DNA of 64,000 bases from Magnetospira sp. QH-2 (GCF_000968135.1 NZ_FO538765.1:3546001-3610000); one strand, 5' to 3'; shown: positions 33,840 to 43,516, counted from the stretch's first letter. Numbers and translations are program-made. Notes: generated from the sequence alone by a model not told the origin.

Positions 33840-34679
33840 CTAGTAGTGCTTAGGCTGCTCGCGCTTGATGCCGAGACCCATGTACGACGGCTTGGCGCCC
33901 ATGTATTCCGGGATATCGGGAAAACGCTTCTGCAAGGCAGGATCGCTCAGATCACCCAGCTCGGGCAGGTTCTCCATGGAACCATCGGCCTTGATGACAC
34001 GCTTGTTGAAAGCAGCCGCGGGCTTGAAGAACATATGAGCGAACTTCGACCACAACACGCCAGCAAACAAAACCGTCGCGGAGATGACAAACAGACCCAG
34101 GAACAGGGTGTTCCAAGGGGCAGAGCCCATGGTCAGGGACCAGACCAGACCGAAGGTGGTGGTGCCCAACAGCGACAGAATGAACATGTCGGCCTTGGCG
34201 ATACGGTACCAGGGGTTGCCTTCCGCGGAGACATCAACGCGGATGAAGAACCAGAACCAGTAGCCGCCGAACATCACCATGGCGCAGCCGAGATGCCAAA
34301 GCATGGAGACGATGGCCGGAGCCTCGGGAGTCGGAAACGCGAACACCAAGGCAACGGTCGTCAAGACGAACAGGATGAAGCCGTACATGGTGAACAGGTG
34401 CGAGATCCGACGCTTCGGATTGCAGAATTCGCCAGAGGTCGCCACATCGACAACCGCCGTATTAATGGCGATACCGATTTTGTCCCCGCCGCTCAGCTCA
34501 CGGGTACGTGAGGCTTCGGCGGCCTTGGCTTTGGCGAAAAAGTACTTGGCGCTTTTTTTGTGGATCATGTCAAAAATGGTGCCGCCAACGACCAGAATGA
34601 ACATCAAAATGACATACCCCTGGATAACGTCGAGCGGGACGATCGTCGCAAGATCAGCGAATGGATTACTGGCGAACAT
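33840..34679 (-). CDS. aprM: AprM, membrane partner of adenylylsulfate reductase
   Basis: The 279-residue protein has about six membrane helices and a C-terminal cytoplasmic tail (KPAAAFNKRVIKADG...IPEYMGAKPSYMGLG). Its position in front of aprBA and its composition match AprM, the putative quinone-linked anchor that replaces QmoABC in many sulfur oxidisers. GGAGGAATCG precedes the ATG. A sigma-70-like promoter lies about 70 bases upstream. Confidence 0.88.
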   Translation of the reverse strand: MFASNPFADLATIVPLDVIQGYVILMFILVVGGTIFDMIHKKSAKYFFAKAKAAEASRTRELSGGDKIGIAINTAVVDVATSGEFCNPKRRISHLFTMYGFILFVLTTVALVFAFPTPEAPAIVSMLWHLGCAMVMFGGYWFWFFIRVDVSAEGNPWYRIAKADMFILSLLGTTTFGLVWSLTMGSAPWNTLFLGLFVISATVLFAGVLWSKFAHMFFKPAAAFNKRVIKADGSMENLPELGDLSDPALQKRFPDIPEYMGAKPSYMGLGIKREQPKHY

Positions 34680-34748
34680 CGATTCCTCCGTGCCGCAGTC
34701 GTTAGTTATTGATACACCTGTTGCCAGGTCACGATCTATTAGCAGAAC

Positions 34749-34776
34749 ATTATATAAAGGAAACTTGTTTTTACAA
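34749..34776 (-). promoter_or_regulatory. Sigma-70-type promoter of aprMBA
   Basis: On the minus strand TTGTAA (34776-34771) and a perfect TATAAT (34754-34749) are 16 bases apart, about 70 bases before the aprM start. This is the best promoter match in the window. Confidence 0.6.
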
Positions 34777-35205
34777 TCACATTGATTCAGTGGGACAAAA
34801 TTAGATTCAGATAGTCATCTAATGAAATATATTCAATATGTTATACAATAAAATACAATAATTTTAATATGCATCATCGCTGATCTGCGGTGGGATGCCC
34901 ATTTTGGCCGAACGCGCTTCAGGCTGCTTCGGGGTATCGCGACCCTTCGAATCTCGACCCATAGGGCGCATCAGGTTTGCCCGGGTTCAGCATCCCCTCT
35001 CTTGCCATTCCCGCATCAGTTTTTAACCGGAAATCCAATGCCCTTCCGACACCGCTCATGGGGAGCGGCGCCATGGCCGCACAGCGGATTCGCCGGAGAT
35101 CACGATCTCCATTGTTGGGTCCCTCAGATAGGGATTGAAAAAAAGCGGCTTCCCACCGGCGGGACCATCGTATATATTTGGTTCTTGAAATATGAGGAAA
35201 ACCTT
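34777..35205. other. Intergenic region between apr operon and small genes
   Basis: About 430 bases without a convincing gene. The first 100 bases are very AT-rich (34790-34870), unlike the genome. A small perfect inverted match GGAGATCACGATCTCC lies near 35094-35109. Nothing else was recognised. Confidence 0.35.
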
Positions 35206-35274
35206 ATGTCGGGTGAGGCGTTGAGCGGTTTCGCGCGTCTATCTCGGCCTGTAACCAAGCAACGAATGGGTTGA
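35206..35274 (+). CDS. Possible 22-residue leader peptide
   Basis: ATG at 35206 follows GAGGA by seven bases, the best ribosome site in the area. The frame encodes 22 residues (MSGEALSGFARLSRPVTKQR...) and stops three bases before the ATG of the 52-residue gene (TGA ATT ATG), so it may couple its translation. Confidence 0.35.
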   Translation: MSGEALSGFARLSRPVTKQRMG

Positions 35275-35277
35275 ATT

Positions 35278-35436
35278 ATGGGAAACGTTAACGCCAAAGA
35301 TCCAGTTCCTGATGGGCACACCAAGTACTACACCACCAAGCAGCAACCGGTGAACGAGAAGGGTTTCGTTGGCTACAAGACCGAATGGGTCGAGTGGCAG
35401 AAGGAAGTCCCTTATGAGACTCCGAAAAAGCCGTAA
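35278..35436 (+). CDS. 52-residue hypothetical protein
   Basis: A small hydrophilic protein rich in K, E, Y and W (opening MGNVNAKDPVPDGHTKYYTT), with no signal or membrane segment. I do not recognise it. It is supported by a strong terminator 44 bases downstream and by coupling to the 22-residue frame; its own ribosome site is weak. It stands next to the apr operon but on the opposite strand. Confidence 0.55.
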   Translation: MGNVNAKDPVPDGHTKYYTTKQQPVNEKGFVGYKTEWVEWQKEVPYETPKKP

Positions 35437-35479
35437 GCTTTTTGGACGGGCGTACCGCGCCCGATAAGGAACGAAAGAG

Positions 35480-35509
35480 GGGAGGCGCGGGACGCCTCCC
35501 TTTCTTTTT
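35480..35509 (+). terminator. Rho-independent terminator of the 52-residue gene
   Basis: GGGAGGCG and CGCCTCCC form an 8-bp stem with a 5-base loop, followed by TTTCTTTTT. Confidence 0.9.
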
Positions 35510-35513
35510 GTTC

Positions 35514-35640
35514 AACAGTCTGCTGAAAAAGTCCTATTTCGAGCCTGTGGCGACACATGCTTCGACAAACTCAGCATGAGGGCCTTTGAATTTTAACATG
35601 TGAGCCTCACCCTGAGCTTGTCGAAGGGCGAGGCGGGCCG
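35514..35640 (+). repeat. MITE-like palindromic repeat, copy 3, without IS110
   Basis: AACAGTCTGCTGAAAAAGTCC begins this copy, followed by the same palindromic body as the two IS-bearing copies. The CT-GAAAAAGT target is intact, so this is an empty site. The right inverted-repeat end is missing; the sequence runs directly into the hairpin element at 35645. Confidence 0.7.
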
Positions 35641-35644
35641 ATCC

Positions 35645-35759
35645 TTTTGCCTAAGGGGACGACCCTTGACCGTAGCCCCGCTACGCTCTGCGCGCCACGC
35701 CTGCCCCTAAGGCAAAACGATTCGGTCACAATGGGTCATATGAAACGCGAAAGCCTTTA
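35645..35759 (+). repeat. Hairpin-bounded dispersed element, copy 2
   Basis: TTTTGCCTAAGGGG (35645-35658) and CCCCTAAGGCAAAA (35704-35717) form a perfect 14-bp inverted repeat around 45 bases. Eight bases further is the 34-base block (35726-35759) shared with 16943-16976. The hairpin sequence is unrelated to that of copy 1. No gene is apparent in 35437-35829. Confidence 0.6.
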
Positions 35760-35829
35760 AGGCGATCGTTGCCGCGAATCGCGAAGGAAAGCGGGCGATT
35801 CGGCTCGATTCGCGCCATGGATTGGCCAC

Positions 35830-36597
35830 TCAGGAGGGATCGGCCAGGCTTTTCAGGAAATCGACCCGTTTCCCGGCATCGGTAACCATGTTTTCCTCGA
35901 CGGGCATGCCTCCGAGGTACCATTCGTGCTCGCCATCATCATATTCGATGGCGGGACCGTCGATCCGGTGCAGCAGACCGTCCACCCACCATTGCTGCAT
36001 GACGAGGGGATCGATGACTGCCGGGCCGTCCGCGCGATGGCGTACGCCTCTTACCCACCATTGTTGCACGCCGTCGGACCGGACGACCGCCGGGCCATCT
36101 TCCCGGTGGGCGACTCCCTGTTGATACCATTCCTGGGTGCCGTCCGATTCGATGATGGCGGGCCCGTCCTCCCGGTGCAGTTGGCCATTTCGCCACCACT
36201 CCTTGGTGCCGTCCCAATGTTCGACCGCAGGGCCACCTTCGCGGTGCTGTTCCCCTTGGAAAAACCAGACTCGGGTCCCATCGGGCCGTTCGACGGCGGG
36301 GCCGTCTTCCCGGTGCAACTTGCCCAAGAGGTACCACTCGATCGTCCCGTCGTCCTTTTCGGTTTTTTCGGGTGTTTGGGTCAGTTGTCCGTCCCGCCAC
36401 CACTCCTTGGTGCCATCCGCATGTTCCACGGCAGGACCGTCTTCGCGGTGCTGTTTTCCATGCAGAAACCAGACCCGGGTTCCATCAGGCTTTTCGACAG
36501 CGGGGCCGTCCTCACGATGCAGCATCCCATCAAGGAGCCACTCGACCGTTCCGTCCGCTTTTTCGATTCTTTCTGGTGTATTCGGCATCAATGACAT
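35830..36597 (-). CDS. Tryptophan-rich HREDGPA-repeat protein (MORN-like)
   Basis: About 255 residues made almost wholly of some ten units of about 22 residues with the pattern DGTxEWWxxGxLHREDGPAVE, plus a short non-repeat tail. The units resemble MORN-type or YwqK-type beta-hairpin repeats. No signal peptide or membrane helix is seen. Function unknown; such repeat proteins occur as secreted effectors, antitoxins or immunity-like proteins, but no partner is adjacent. The start is ambiguous between 36597 and 36588. It sits between a repeat-rich region and tRNA-Gln, a typical place for acquired genes. Confidence 0.7.
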   Translation of the reverse strand: MSLMPNTPERIEKADGTVEWLLDGMLHREDGPAVEKPDGTRVWFLHGKQHREDGPAVEHADGTKEWWRDGQLTQTPEKTEKDDGTIEWYLLGKLHREDGPAVERPDGTRVWFFQGEQHREGGPAVEHWDGTKEWWRNGQLHREDGPAIIESDGTQEWYQQGVAHREDGPAVVRSDGVQQWWVRGVRHRADGPAVIDPLVMQQWWVDGLLHRIDGPAIEYDDGEHEWYLGGMPVEENMVTDAGKRVDFLKSLADPS

Positions 36598-36674
36598 CCA
36601 TTCCACAAAGCATTGCCACAGCACAACAAGGCTTATTCACGTTCAACAAGAACAATGGATAAAGGTAAAAAAAT

Positions 36675-36750
36675 GGCTGGGGCGCCAGGATTCGAACCTG
36701 GGAGTACTGATACCAAAAACCAGCGCCTTAACCGCTTGGCCACGCCCCAC
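36675..36750 (-). tRNA. tRNA-Gln (TTG anticodon)
   Basis: On the minus strand the acceptor TGGGGCG pairs with CGCCCCA, the anticodon stem CTGGT/ATCAG encloses TTTTGGT with anticodon TTG, the T-arm has GGTTCGAATCC, and CCA is encoded. It reads CAA and probably CAG by wobble. Confidence 0.96.
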
Positions 36751-36799
36751 CAGTAGGATGGCCGCAACATAGTGCCTCATTTCGTCGGGGGCAAGAGCC

Positions 36800-38230
36800 T
36801 CAGTGGTCTTTTGACAGGTCTTTGCGCAGGTACAACAGATGCGCCTTCAGTCCCTCGACCTTGGTGTAGTGTTCCTTGAGATAAGCCTTCACGGCCTTGC
36901 CCATGTAAAAGCGGCGGTAGCTGACCTGTTCCGGACGATAGGTCCGGATCCATTCCGCCACTTGTTCCGGGGTCAGCAGACCACCGCGCACCCGCTTGAG
37001 GGAATAGACCGCCAAGGGCGGAATCACCGGCAATTGGGCATAGTAGCCATCTATGGGCCGGTCGGTGACCAGCCAGCGGGTCTCCCCGGTGCGGGCTTTC
37101 AACGCCTGAACCGCCAACTGCTCTCTTTCCGTCGGGGACCGGTGAAACAGAGCCGCTGTCTTGGTTGTCTGCTGCACGGCCAGCCAGCCTCCGCCGACGA
37201 CGAGCAAGACTCCCAGGCCAATCGCCGCGCCGCGCCAAAGCATCGATGGAAGCCGAAATCCCTCCACCAGTCGCCCCGCGGCGCATCCGGCCAGCCAGGC
37301 CAGGGGAATCTGGATCAGCAGCAGTTGGTGAATCCATAGGGGCGTATGGCGGTACAGCGCCACCGAGGCTCCCACCGCCCCAATCACCGGAATCCAGCGG
37401 CTCGCCTTGTGCCAGGGCCAGGCCAACAGCACACCCAGCCCCCCCATGACAAGATACTGCGGCTGATCGAGCAACAAGGACCAAAGACGGTCGGCGCCCC
37501 GGTCATAGGGGAAACCCTTGTCCAGGCCTGCCTGTAGGTGAGGCGTGATAAGTTGGTCGATAAATTCGGGCCCCGCCAGCAATGCCAGGCCACCGAAGGT
37601 TCCAGCCAAGGCCAACCCAAAGGTGCCTCCGACCGTTCGCCATGTCACCGCGAACCGCCTCCCATCAATCCAAAGCGCCAACAGCAACCCGGGCAGGAGA
37701 AGGACCGTGAACATCTTGGTCTGCAACGCCAAGGCCATCAGCAGGCCGGACAGGGCATAGCGCGGCAAGCGCCCCCTGGCCCCCAGCATCTGATCCAGGG
37801 CCAGCAGGGCCAGAGCCAAGGCGGGCAAGCCGATCATCACCGATACGCTGAGACGCTGATACAGCGTGCCGGAAACCAGGATGGCGACCGCCACCCAGGC
37901 CGCCATGGCCCCTTCCTCGCGCCGGACCATGCGGAACAGGGCCCAGATCAGCAACGAGGAGAAGAATAAAATGGTCCCGCGCGCGGCGGCGATGTCATTG
38001 CCGAATATCCGATGGACCCCCGCCAGAATATAGGTGAGCAAGGGCGGCTGGTCGCTCCAGATCTCGCTGAACATTTCATGTCCATCGGCCACCAGCATGG
38101 CTTTCATCAGGTTCAGCCCCTCGTCGGTATCCATCTCGAACACCCCCCACCAGGGACCGAGCAGACAGAGCCCGACCGCGAACAGCAGTCCGGGCAACCA
38201 AGCCTGCAAAGGCGAGGAAAGGGTCGTCAC
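36800..38230 (-). CDS. Membrane glycosyltransferase, ArnT/PMT (GT39)-like
   Basis: The 476-residue protein has about ten hydrophobic helices and, in the first periplasmic loop, the acidic motif FEMDTDEGLN that matches the D-E pair of GT-C enzymes using polyprenyl-phosphate sugars. The C-terminal soluble part (about 380-476) is on the periplasmic side. Acceptor and sugar are unknown. GTG start overlapping the ispE stop (GTGA) implies co-translation. Confidence 0.72.
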   Translation of the reverse strand: MTTLSSPLQAWLPGLLFAVGLCLLGPWWGVFEMDTDEGLNLMKAMLVADGHEMFSEIWSDQPPLLTYILAGVHRIFGNDIAAARGTILFFSSLLIWALFRMVRREEGAMAAWVAVAILVSGTLYQRLSVSVMIGLPALALALLALDQMLGARGRLPRYALSGLLMALALQTKMFTVLLLPGLLLALWIDGRRFAVTWRTVGGTFGLALAGTFGGLALLAGPEFIDQLITPHLQAGLDKGFPYDRGADRLWSLLLDQPQYLVMGGLGVLLAWPWHKASRWIPVIGAVGASVALYRHTPLWIHQLLLIQIPLAWLAGCAAGRLVEGFRLPSMLWRGAAIGLGVLLVVGGGWLAVQQTTKTAALFHRSPTEREQLAVQALKARTGETRWLVTDRPIDGYYAQLPVIPPLAVYSLKRVRGGLLTPEQVAEWIRTYRPEQVSYRRFYMGKAVKAYLKEHYTKVEGLKAHLLYLRKDLSKDH

Positions 38231-39117
38231 GTGAGATCACCGTCAAAGGTCTCGCCGGGCTCCAAAAGCCGGGCGGCGGCCACCCACCAATCGGGACGAT
38301 GAACCCTGGCGGCCAAGGCGGCGGCCTGGGCCTCGTCCGCCGTGCCGTAAAGGCCAAAGCAAGTGGCGCCGCTGCCGGACATGCGGGCCATCAAACAGCA
38401 GGCGTTGCGGCTCAGGCACTCAAGGATTTCGCCAATCACCGGCGCCAGGGTCATGGCCGGAGTTTCCAAGTCATTGCCGCAAACTTGCAGATGGTCCGCC
38501 AATTCCGCCCCATCGTGAAAGATTTCCGGCAGGGAAGAGGGAGTGGAAAACGGGGCTGCGCGCGCCTTGAACACCGCCGGAGTGGAAAGCGCCAGGCCCG
38601 GATTGACCAAAACCACCCATACCCGGGGCAGCGGTGGGGCGGGGCTCAGGATCTCGCCGATGCCGCTCATCACCATGGGCTGACCGGATAAACAGACGGG
38701 TACGTCAGCCCCCAACTCCAAGGCCAACTCCGCCCAGTCCGGCTCGCTCAGATCCACCGACCAGAGGTCTCGCAGCACGCGCAGGGTCGCCGCCGCGTCC
38801 GCCGAACCGCCGCCGATTCCCGACGCCACGGGCAGGACTTTATGCAGGGTCAGAGCCACATCGGGTGCGCGGCCAAGGCGTTCGGCCAACCGTAGGGCGG
38901 CGCGGGTGACCAGATTGTCGTCCTCCGCGTTCAAGGCGGCGGCACCGGGACCGGTCAGGGTCAGTGTAAGGCCGTCCCCGGGCCGGGCACTGATCCGATC
39001 ACCGACCGCGGCAAAAGCCACCAGACTATGCAGCAGATGGTAGCCGTCATCGCGCTTGCCGGTGACTTGAAGAGTCAGGTTGAGCTTGGCCGGGGCGCCG
39101 GCGTGGACAGAGGGCAT
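38227..39117 (-). CDS. ispE: 4-diphosphocytidyl-2-C-methyl-D-erythritol kinase
   Basis: The 296-residue enzyme belongs to the GHMP kinases: N-terminal PAKLNLTLQVTGKRDDGYH and the ATP loop LPVASGIGGGSADAAAT near 91-107. It phosphorylates CDP-ME in the MEP route to isoprenoid precursors and is normally essential. Length is normal. It is downstream of the TPR lipoprotein gene (12-base gap) and overlaps the glycosyltransferase. Confidence 0.95.
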   Translation of the reverse strand: MPSVHAGAPAKLNLTLQVTGKRDDGYHLLHSLVAFAAVGDRISARPGDGLTLTLTGPGAAALNAEDDNLVTRAALRLAERLGRAPDVALTLHKVLPVASGIGGGSADAAATLRVLRDLWSVDLSEPDWAELALELGADVPVCLSGQPMVMSGIGEILSPAPPLPRVWVVLVNPGLALSTPAVFKARAAPFSTPSSLPEIFHDGAELADHLQVCGNDLETPAMTLAPVIGEILECLSRNACCLMARMSGSGATCFGLYGTADEAQAAALAARVHRPDWWVAAARLLEPGETFDGDLT

Positions 39118-39129
39118 GGCGGTTTCTCG

Positions 39130-40854
39130 TCAGATGTCGTCGTCCGCGTTCAGGCCGCTTTTCAACTTCCTCTCGATCCGATCCAGAACCTTCTGTTCAG
39201 GCTCCAGTCCCCGGGCCCGACGCCATTGGAATCGGGCTTCCTTTTTGCGCCCGACCTGCCAGTAGGCATCGCCCAGGTGGTCATTGATCACGGGGTCTTG
39301 AGGGCGCAGTTCCACCGCCCGTTCGAGATTTTTGACGGCCCCCTCGTAATCCTTGAAGCGATAGAGAACCCAACCCAGACTATCCACGATATAGCCATCG
39401 GTGGGCTGCGCCTCGACGGCCTTTTCGATCATGCCCCGGGCCCGGTCCAGATTCCGTTCCCGTTCAACCCAGGAGTAGCCCAGATAGTTGAGCACATAGG
39501 GTTGATCCGGACGCAACTCCAAGGCTTTGAGAAAGTCCTTCTCGGCGCGATCCCATTGTTGGGACTGCTCCAGGGCAATGCCCCGCGTATAGAAGAAGGA
39601 CCAATGGTCCTGGTGAACGGTGCCGATGCGCTTCAAGGCGTCGTCATAGGCCTCCACCGCTTCGGCATAGCGGTCGCGTCCGCGCAGCACATCGCCGAGG
39701 CTGATCAGTGGATCGGCTTCGTCGGGATAGTCCCGGGCCATGGCACGCAGTTCCATCACGGCATCGTCGGTGCGGTCCAGCCGATCCAGGTTGGAGGCCA
39801 CCGCCATGCGTGCCGACCAGGCGGCATGGGACAAGGGGTTAATCTGGCGATAGATCTCATTGGCGGCGGCCAGGCGGTCATCGGATTCCAACAAGTCGGC
39901 AACAATGATCTGAGCCAGGGGGAAATCGGGCTTCAGGCGCAAAGCCAAGCGGACCAGCAGCATGGCCGTATCGCGGGCATTGCGCTGGCGCAGGGAATTG
40001 CCCACGTCGAACAGCGCCTCGGCCACGCCGTGCGCCGGGCCCGGGTGGGCATCGCTCAAAGCCTTGCCCCCGTCCACCCGGGCCAGGGCGGTTTCGAACA
40101 GGCGGCTGCCGGGATGCTTTTCCAGATAGGTCTGATAGAGGGTCCGCGCTTCGTCCACCTTGCCTTGGCGTTCCAAAAAGGCCCCATAGAGCTGTCGCAT
40201 GCGTGAGGAGGTGTTTTCACCATCACCCATGGCCAACAAATAGGTGCTCTCCGCCGCGTCCAGGTCACCTAAATGGGCCTGAAGCAGAGCCTTGTGCAGA
40301 TGGGCCAGCGTCTTGAATCCGTTGCTCTTGGCCAGCTGGTCCAATTCTTCGGTGGCCGCATCGCCTTTGTCGGCGCCCGCCAGGGCCCAGGCCTTGATCA
40401 TCGGCAGCAAAAAGGCGTTCACCCCCTTGTCGGTCACCGTTTCGGCACGGGCCACGGCCTCGGCAAAACCGCCTTGATGGATGTCTTCGATGACCAGGAC
40501 CAGTTCGGCCAGGGGGGAGGCCTTTTTCGCCTCGACCATTTCCTTGGCCAGCGGAAGGGAATCATCGAATTCGCCCTCCACCGATTTCAGCACGAAGGTT
40601 CGATTGCGCAACGAGGCGGAATCCGGTTCCTCGGCCAGCACCGCCTCGAAGAAGCGCGAAGCCATGTCCGGTCGGCGCGCGGATTGGGCATGGCGGGCGG
40701 ACAGATAGTTGCCATACAAGGAAGAACCGGGGCCGATGGCCTCTATTTCCGAATTGGCGGTTCCCGAGGCACAGGCCGTTATCAACAGGGCCAGGCCGGC
40801 GATCGGCGACAACCGGGCAGTGTCGGAGAGGGAGAAAACGAAACGATTAGACAC
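39130..40854 (-). CDS. TPR-repeat lipoprotein
   Basis: The 574-residue protein begins at a GTG behind AAAGGGA and has a lipoprotein signal ending in LLITAC at about residue 28. The rest is about 12-14 TPR units, with the most regular block at 400-540. In alphaproteobacteria a protein of this kind is commonly next to ispE. Its role is unknown; an envelope scaffold is likely. Anchored in inner or outer membrane by lipid. Confidence 0.8.
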   Translation of the reverse strand: MSNRFVFSLSDTARLSPIAGLALLITACASGTANSEIEAIGPGSSLYGNYLSARHAQSARRPDMASRFFEAVLAEEPDSASLRNRTFVLKSVEGEFDDSLPLAKEMVEAKKASPLAELVLVIEDIHQGGFAEAVARAETVTDKGVNAFLLPMIKAWALAGADKGDAATEELDQLAKSNGFKTLAHLHKALLQAHLGDLDAAESTYLLAMGDGENTSSRMRQLYGAFLERQGKVDEARTLYQTYLEKHPGSRLFETALARVDGGKALSDAHPGPAHGVAEALFDVGNSLRQRNARDTAMLLVRLALRLKPDFPLAQIIVADLLESDDRLAAANEIYRQINPLSHAAWSARMAVASNLDRLDRTDDAVMELRAMARDYPDEADPLISLGDVLRGRDRYAEAVEAYDDALKRIGTVHQDHWSFFYTRGIALEQSQQWDRAEKDFLKALELRPDQPYVLNYLGYSWVERERNLDRARGMIEKAVEAQPTDGYIVDSLGWVLYRFKDYEGAVKNLERAVELRPQDPVINDHLGDAYWQVGRKKEARFQWRRARGLEPEQKVLDRIERKLKSGLNADDDI

Positions 40855-40935
40855 ACGGGTCCCTTTCGGTCAGCCGAACATGAAGATGGGGGGCATCATA
40901 GCCCGGCCTTCAAGGCGTACCAAGGGGTGAGTGCG

Positions 40936-42573
40936 CTACATGTTGGGATAATTGGGCCCGCCGCCACCCTCGGGGGCCACCCAGGTGATGTTGCCGGAAG
41001 GATCCTTGATATCGCAGGTCTTGCAGTGCACGCAGTTCTGGGCGTTGATCTGCAAACGCTGACCGCCGCCCTCTTCGTCGTCGAGGAACTCATAGACCCC
41101 GGCCGGACAGAACCGTACCTCCGGCCCGGCATAGGTGGCCATGTTGACCGCCAGCGGTATCGCTTCGTCGGCCAACCGCAGGTGGCAGGGTTGGTCTTCC
41201 TCGTGGTTGGTGCTGGAAAAGGCCACGTTGGTCAGCTTGTCGAAAGTCAGCTTTCCGTCCGGCTTGGGATAGGCGATGGGCTTCTGACCGGCGGCGGGCT
41301 TCAGCGCCTCGCGGTCGGAATGGTGGTTGAAGGTCCAAGAGGCCTTGCCCTTGAAGACATAAGTATCGGTCGCCGAATAGGCGATGCCGCCCCACAGGCC
41401 CCACTTGGCGAAGGATGGGCGTATATTGCGGGCCCGGTAGAGTTCGTCCCAGACCCAAGAGGCTTTCACCGCGTCGGCATAGGTGGTCAATTCTTTCGGC
41501 CCGTCCTCCCCGTCCAGGGCGGCAAAGGCGCTTTCGGCGGCCAGCATGCCGGTCTTCATGGCTGTGTGGGTGCCCTTGATTTTCGGCACGTTGAGAAACC
41601 CGGCGTCGCAGCCGATCAGCACGCCGCCGGGGAAGGTCAGCTTGGGGATCGACTGGAACCCGCCCTCGTTGAGGGCCCGGGCGCCATAGGCGATGCGCCG
41701 CCCGCCCTCGAACAACGGAGCGATGGCCGGGTGGGTCTTGAACCGTTGGAATTCATCGTAAGGAGACAGGTACGGGTTGGGATAGTCCAGCCCGATCACA
41801 AAGCCCACCGCCACCTGGTTATCGTCCAGGTGATACAGGAACGAACCGCCGTAGGTTTTGGTATCCAAGGGCCAGCCCACCGTATGCAGCACCGTGCCGG
41901 GCTTGTGGTCCTTGCTGTCGACTTCCCATAACTCCTTGATGCCCAGCCCGTAGGTCTGAACGTCACAGTCGGCGCGCAGGTCGAACTTATCCATCAACTG
42001 TCGGCCCAGGTGCCCCCGGCAGCCTTCGGCGAAGAAGGTGTACTTTGCTTTGAGGTCCACGCCCGGCTCGAAGTTCGGACCCTCGGAGCCGTCGCGCAGA
42101 CGGCCCATGTCGCCGGTCCCCACGCCTATCACGGCACCATCGTCATCGACCAAGACCTCGGCGGCGGCGAATCCGGGGAAGATTTCCACTCCCAGGGCCT
42201 CGGCCTGTTCGCCCAGCCAGCGGCAAAGGTTGCCCAGACTGACAATGTAGTTGCCTTCATTGTGCATTTGCGGCGGCGTGACCAATTTGGTGGCCGCACC
42301 GGAGCTCAGGTACATGAACTTGTCGTCGGTGACCAAGGTCGTCATCGGCGCGCCCATTTCTTTCCAATCGGGCAACAGCTCGTCCAGGGACCGCGTCTCG
42401 ATGACTGCGCCGGAAAGGATATGGGCCCCCACCTCGGAGCCTTTTTCCACCACGCAGACGGTCTGTTCGCGTCCGGCCTCGCTGGCCAACTGCATGAGGC
42501 GGATCGCCGCCGCCAGACCCGCAGGTCCGGCGCCCACGATCACCACGTCGAATTCCATGCTTTCCCGTTCCAT
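40936..42573 (-). CDS. Electron transfer flavoprotein-ubiquinone oxidoreductase
   Basis: From the ATG at 42573 the protein has 545 residues: FAD motif [17 protein letters not shown] at 9-25, the central ubiquinone-binding region and a C-terminal [4Fe-4S] site ([12 protein letters not shown]). It transfers electrons from ETF to ubiquinone at the inner membrane during fatty and amino acid oxidation. GGAG precedes this start; the longer frame upstream has no family match. It is divergent from the UDG gene. Confidence 0.93.
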   Translation of the reverse strand: MERESMEFDVVIVGAGPAGLAAAIRLMQLASEAGREQTVCVVEKGSEVGAHILSGAVIETRSLDELLPDWKEMGAPMTTLVTDDKFMYLSSGAATKLVTPPQMHNEGNYIVSLGNLCRWLGEQAEALGVEIFPGFAAAEVLVDDDGAVIGVGTGDMGRLRDGSEGPNFEPGVDLKAKYTFFAEGCRGHLGRQLMDKFDLRADCDVQTYGLGIKELWEVDSKDHKPGTVLHTVGWPLDTKTYGGSFLYHLDDNQVAVGFVIGLDYPNPYLSPYDEFQRFKTHPAIAPLFEGGRRIAYGARALNEGGFQSIPKLTFPGGVLIGCDAGFLNVPKIKGTHTAMKTGMLAAESAFAALDGEDGPKELTTYADAVKASWVWDELYRARNIRPSFAKWGLWGGIAYSATDTYVFKGKASWTFNHHSDREALKPAAGQKPIAYPKPDGKLTFDKLTNVAFSSTNHEEDQPCHLRLADEAIPLAVNMATYAGPEVRFCPAGVYEFLDDEEGGGQRLQINAQNCVHCKTCDIKDPSGNITWVAPEGGGGPNYPNM

Positions 42574-42709
42574 CGCCCGGCTCCGCGTTTCTTGGGGTGT
42601 CAAATTTGTTGCAGTGCAATATAGCACGAAGATTCCCCAGGGCCACCCCTCTTGTGCCCCCTCTTGTACCCCCTCTTGTACCAGGGGCCCGTCGTGCTAC
42701 GATCCGGCC

Positions 42710-43516
42710 ATGGTGACCGGGGAAACTCCACAAGTCCAGGCAGCCGCGCTCATGCGTTGGTATTTGGCCATGGGTGTCGATGAAACGGTGAGCGACCTGC
42801 CGCTGGACCGTTTTGCCGCGCCGCCGCCTGTCGAGGCTCCGAACACCGTGTCGGCGCCATCCGCGCCGACGGCCGAATCTCCTCCGGCTCAAATCCGCAA
42901 CGGCGAATCGGTCAAGGCGGCGGTGGAAGTGGCCCGGGCCGCCAAAACCGTCGATGAGCTCCGCGCCGCTCTGGATTCTTTCGAAGGCTGTGCCCTGCGC
43001 AAGACGGCCACCAACACGGTATTCTTTGACGGGGATCCGGCCAATGCCCGGGTGATGCTGGTGGGCGAGGCACCGGGGGCGGAAGAGGACCGGCGCGGTT
43101 TGCCCTTCGTCGGCCCTAGCGGCCAACTGCTGGACAAGATGCTCGGCGCCATCGGATTGGATCGTGCCGACGTGGTGATCTCCAACACCGTATTCTGGCG
43201 CCCGCCCGGCAATCGCAGCCCCAACACCACGGAAATCGGCGCATGTCTGCCGTTTTTGGAGCGCCTGATCGAGATGGTCGACCCCAAAATCCTGGTCGCT
43301 CTGGGTGGTCCGGCGGCCAAGACCCTGCTGGCCAAGACCCAAGGAATCACCCGCCTGCGCGGCAAGTGGGACAGCTATTCGACCCCTGGCCTGGCTCGCC
43401 CGGTGGAAGCCGTCGCGCTCTATCATCCGGCCTATCTGTTGCGGTCGCCGGGCGCCAAGCGGGATGCCTGGAAGGACCTGCTGTCCATCCGTGATCACCT
43501 GCATCAGGGCGATTGA
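42710..43516 (+). CDS. Uracil-DNA glycosylase, family 4
   Basis: The 268-residue protein has a variable N-terminal extension (1-80, Pro/Ala-rich) and the family 4 core: [36 protein letters not shown] with catalytic GEAPG, and LYHPAYLLR near the end. It removes uracil from DNA; family 4 enzymes hold an iron-sulfur cluster. The ribosome site is weak. It leads the plus-strand run UDG, transglycosylase, moaB, DUF2927. Confidence 0.9.
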   Translation: MVTGETPQVQAAALMRWYLAMGVDETVSDLPLDRFAAPPPVEAPNTVSAPSAPTAESPPAQIRNGESVKAAVEVARAAKTVDELRAALDSFEGCALRKTATNTVFFDGDPANARVMLVGEAPGAEEDRRGLPFVGPSGQLLDKMLGAIGLDRADVVISNTVFWRPPGNRSPNTTEIGACLPFLERLIEMVDPKILVALGGPAAKTLLAKTQGITRLRGKWDSYSTPGLARPVEAVALYHPAYLLRSPGAKRDAWKDLLSIRDHLHQGD

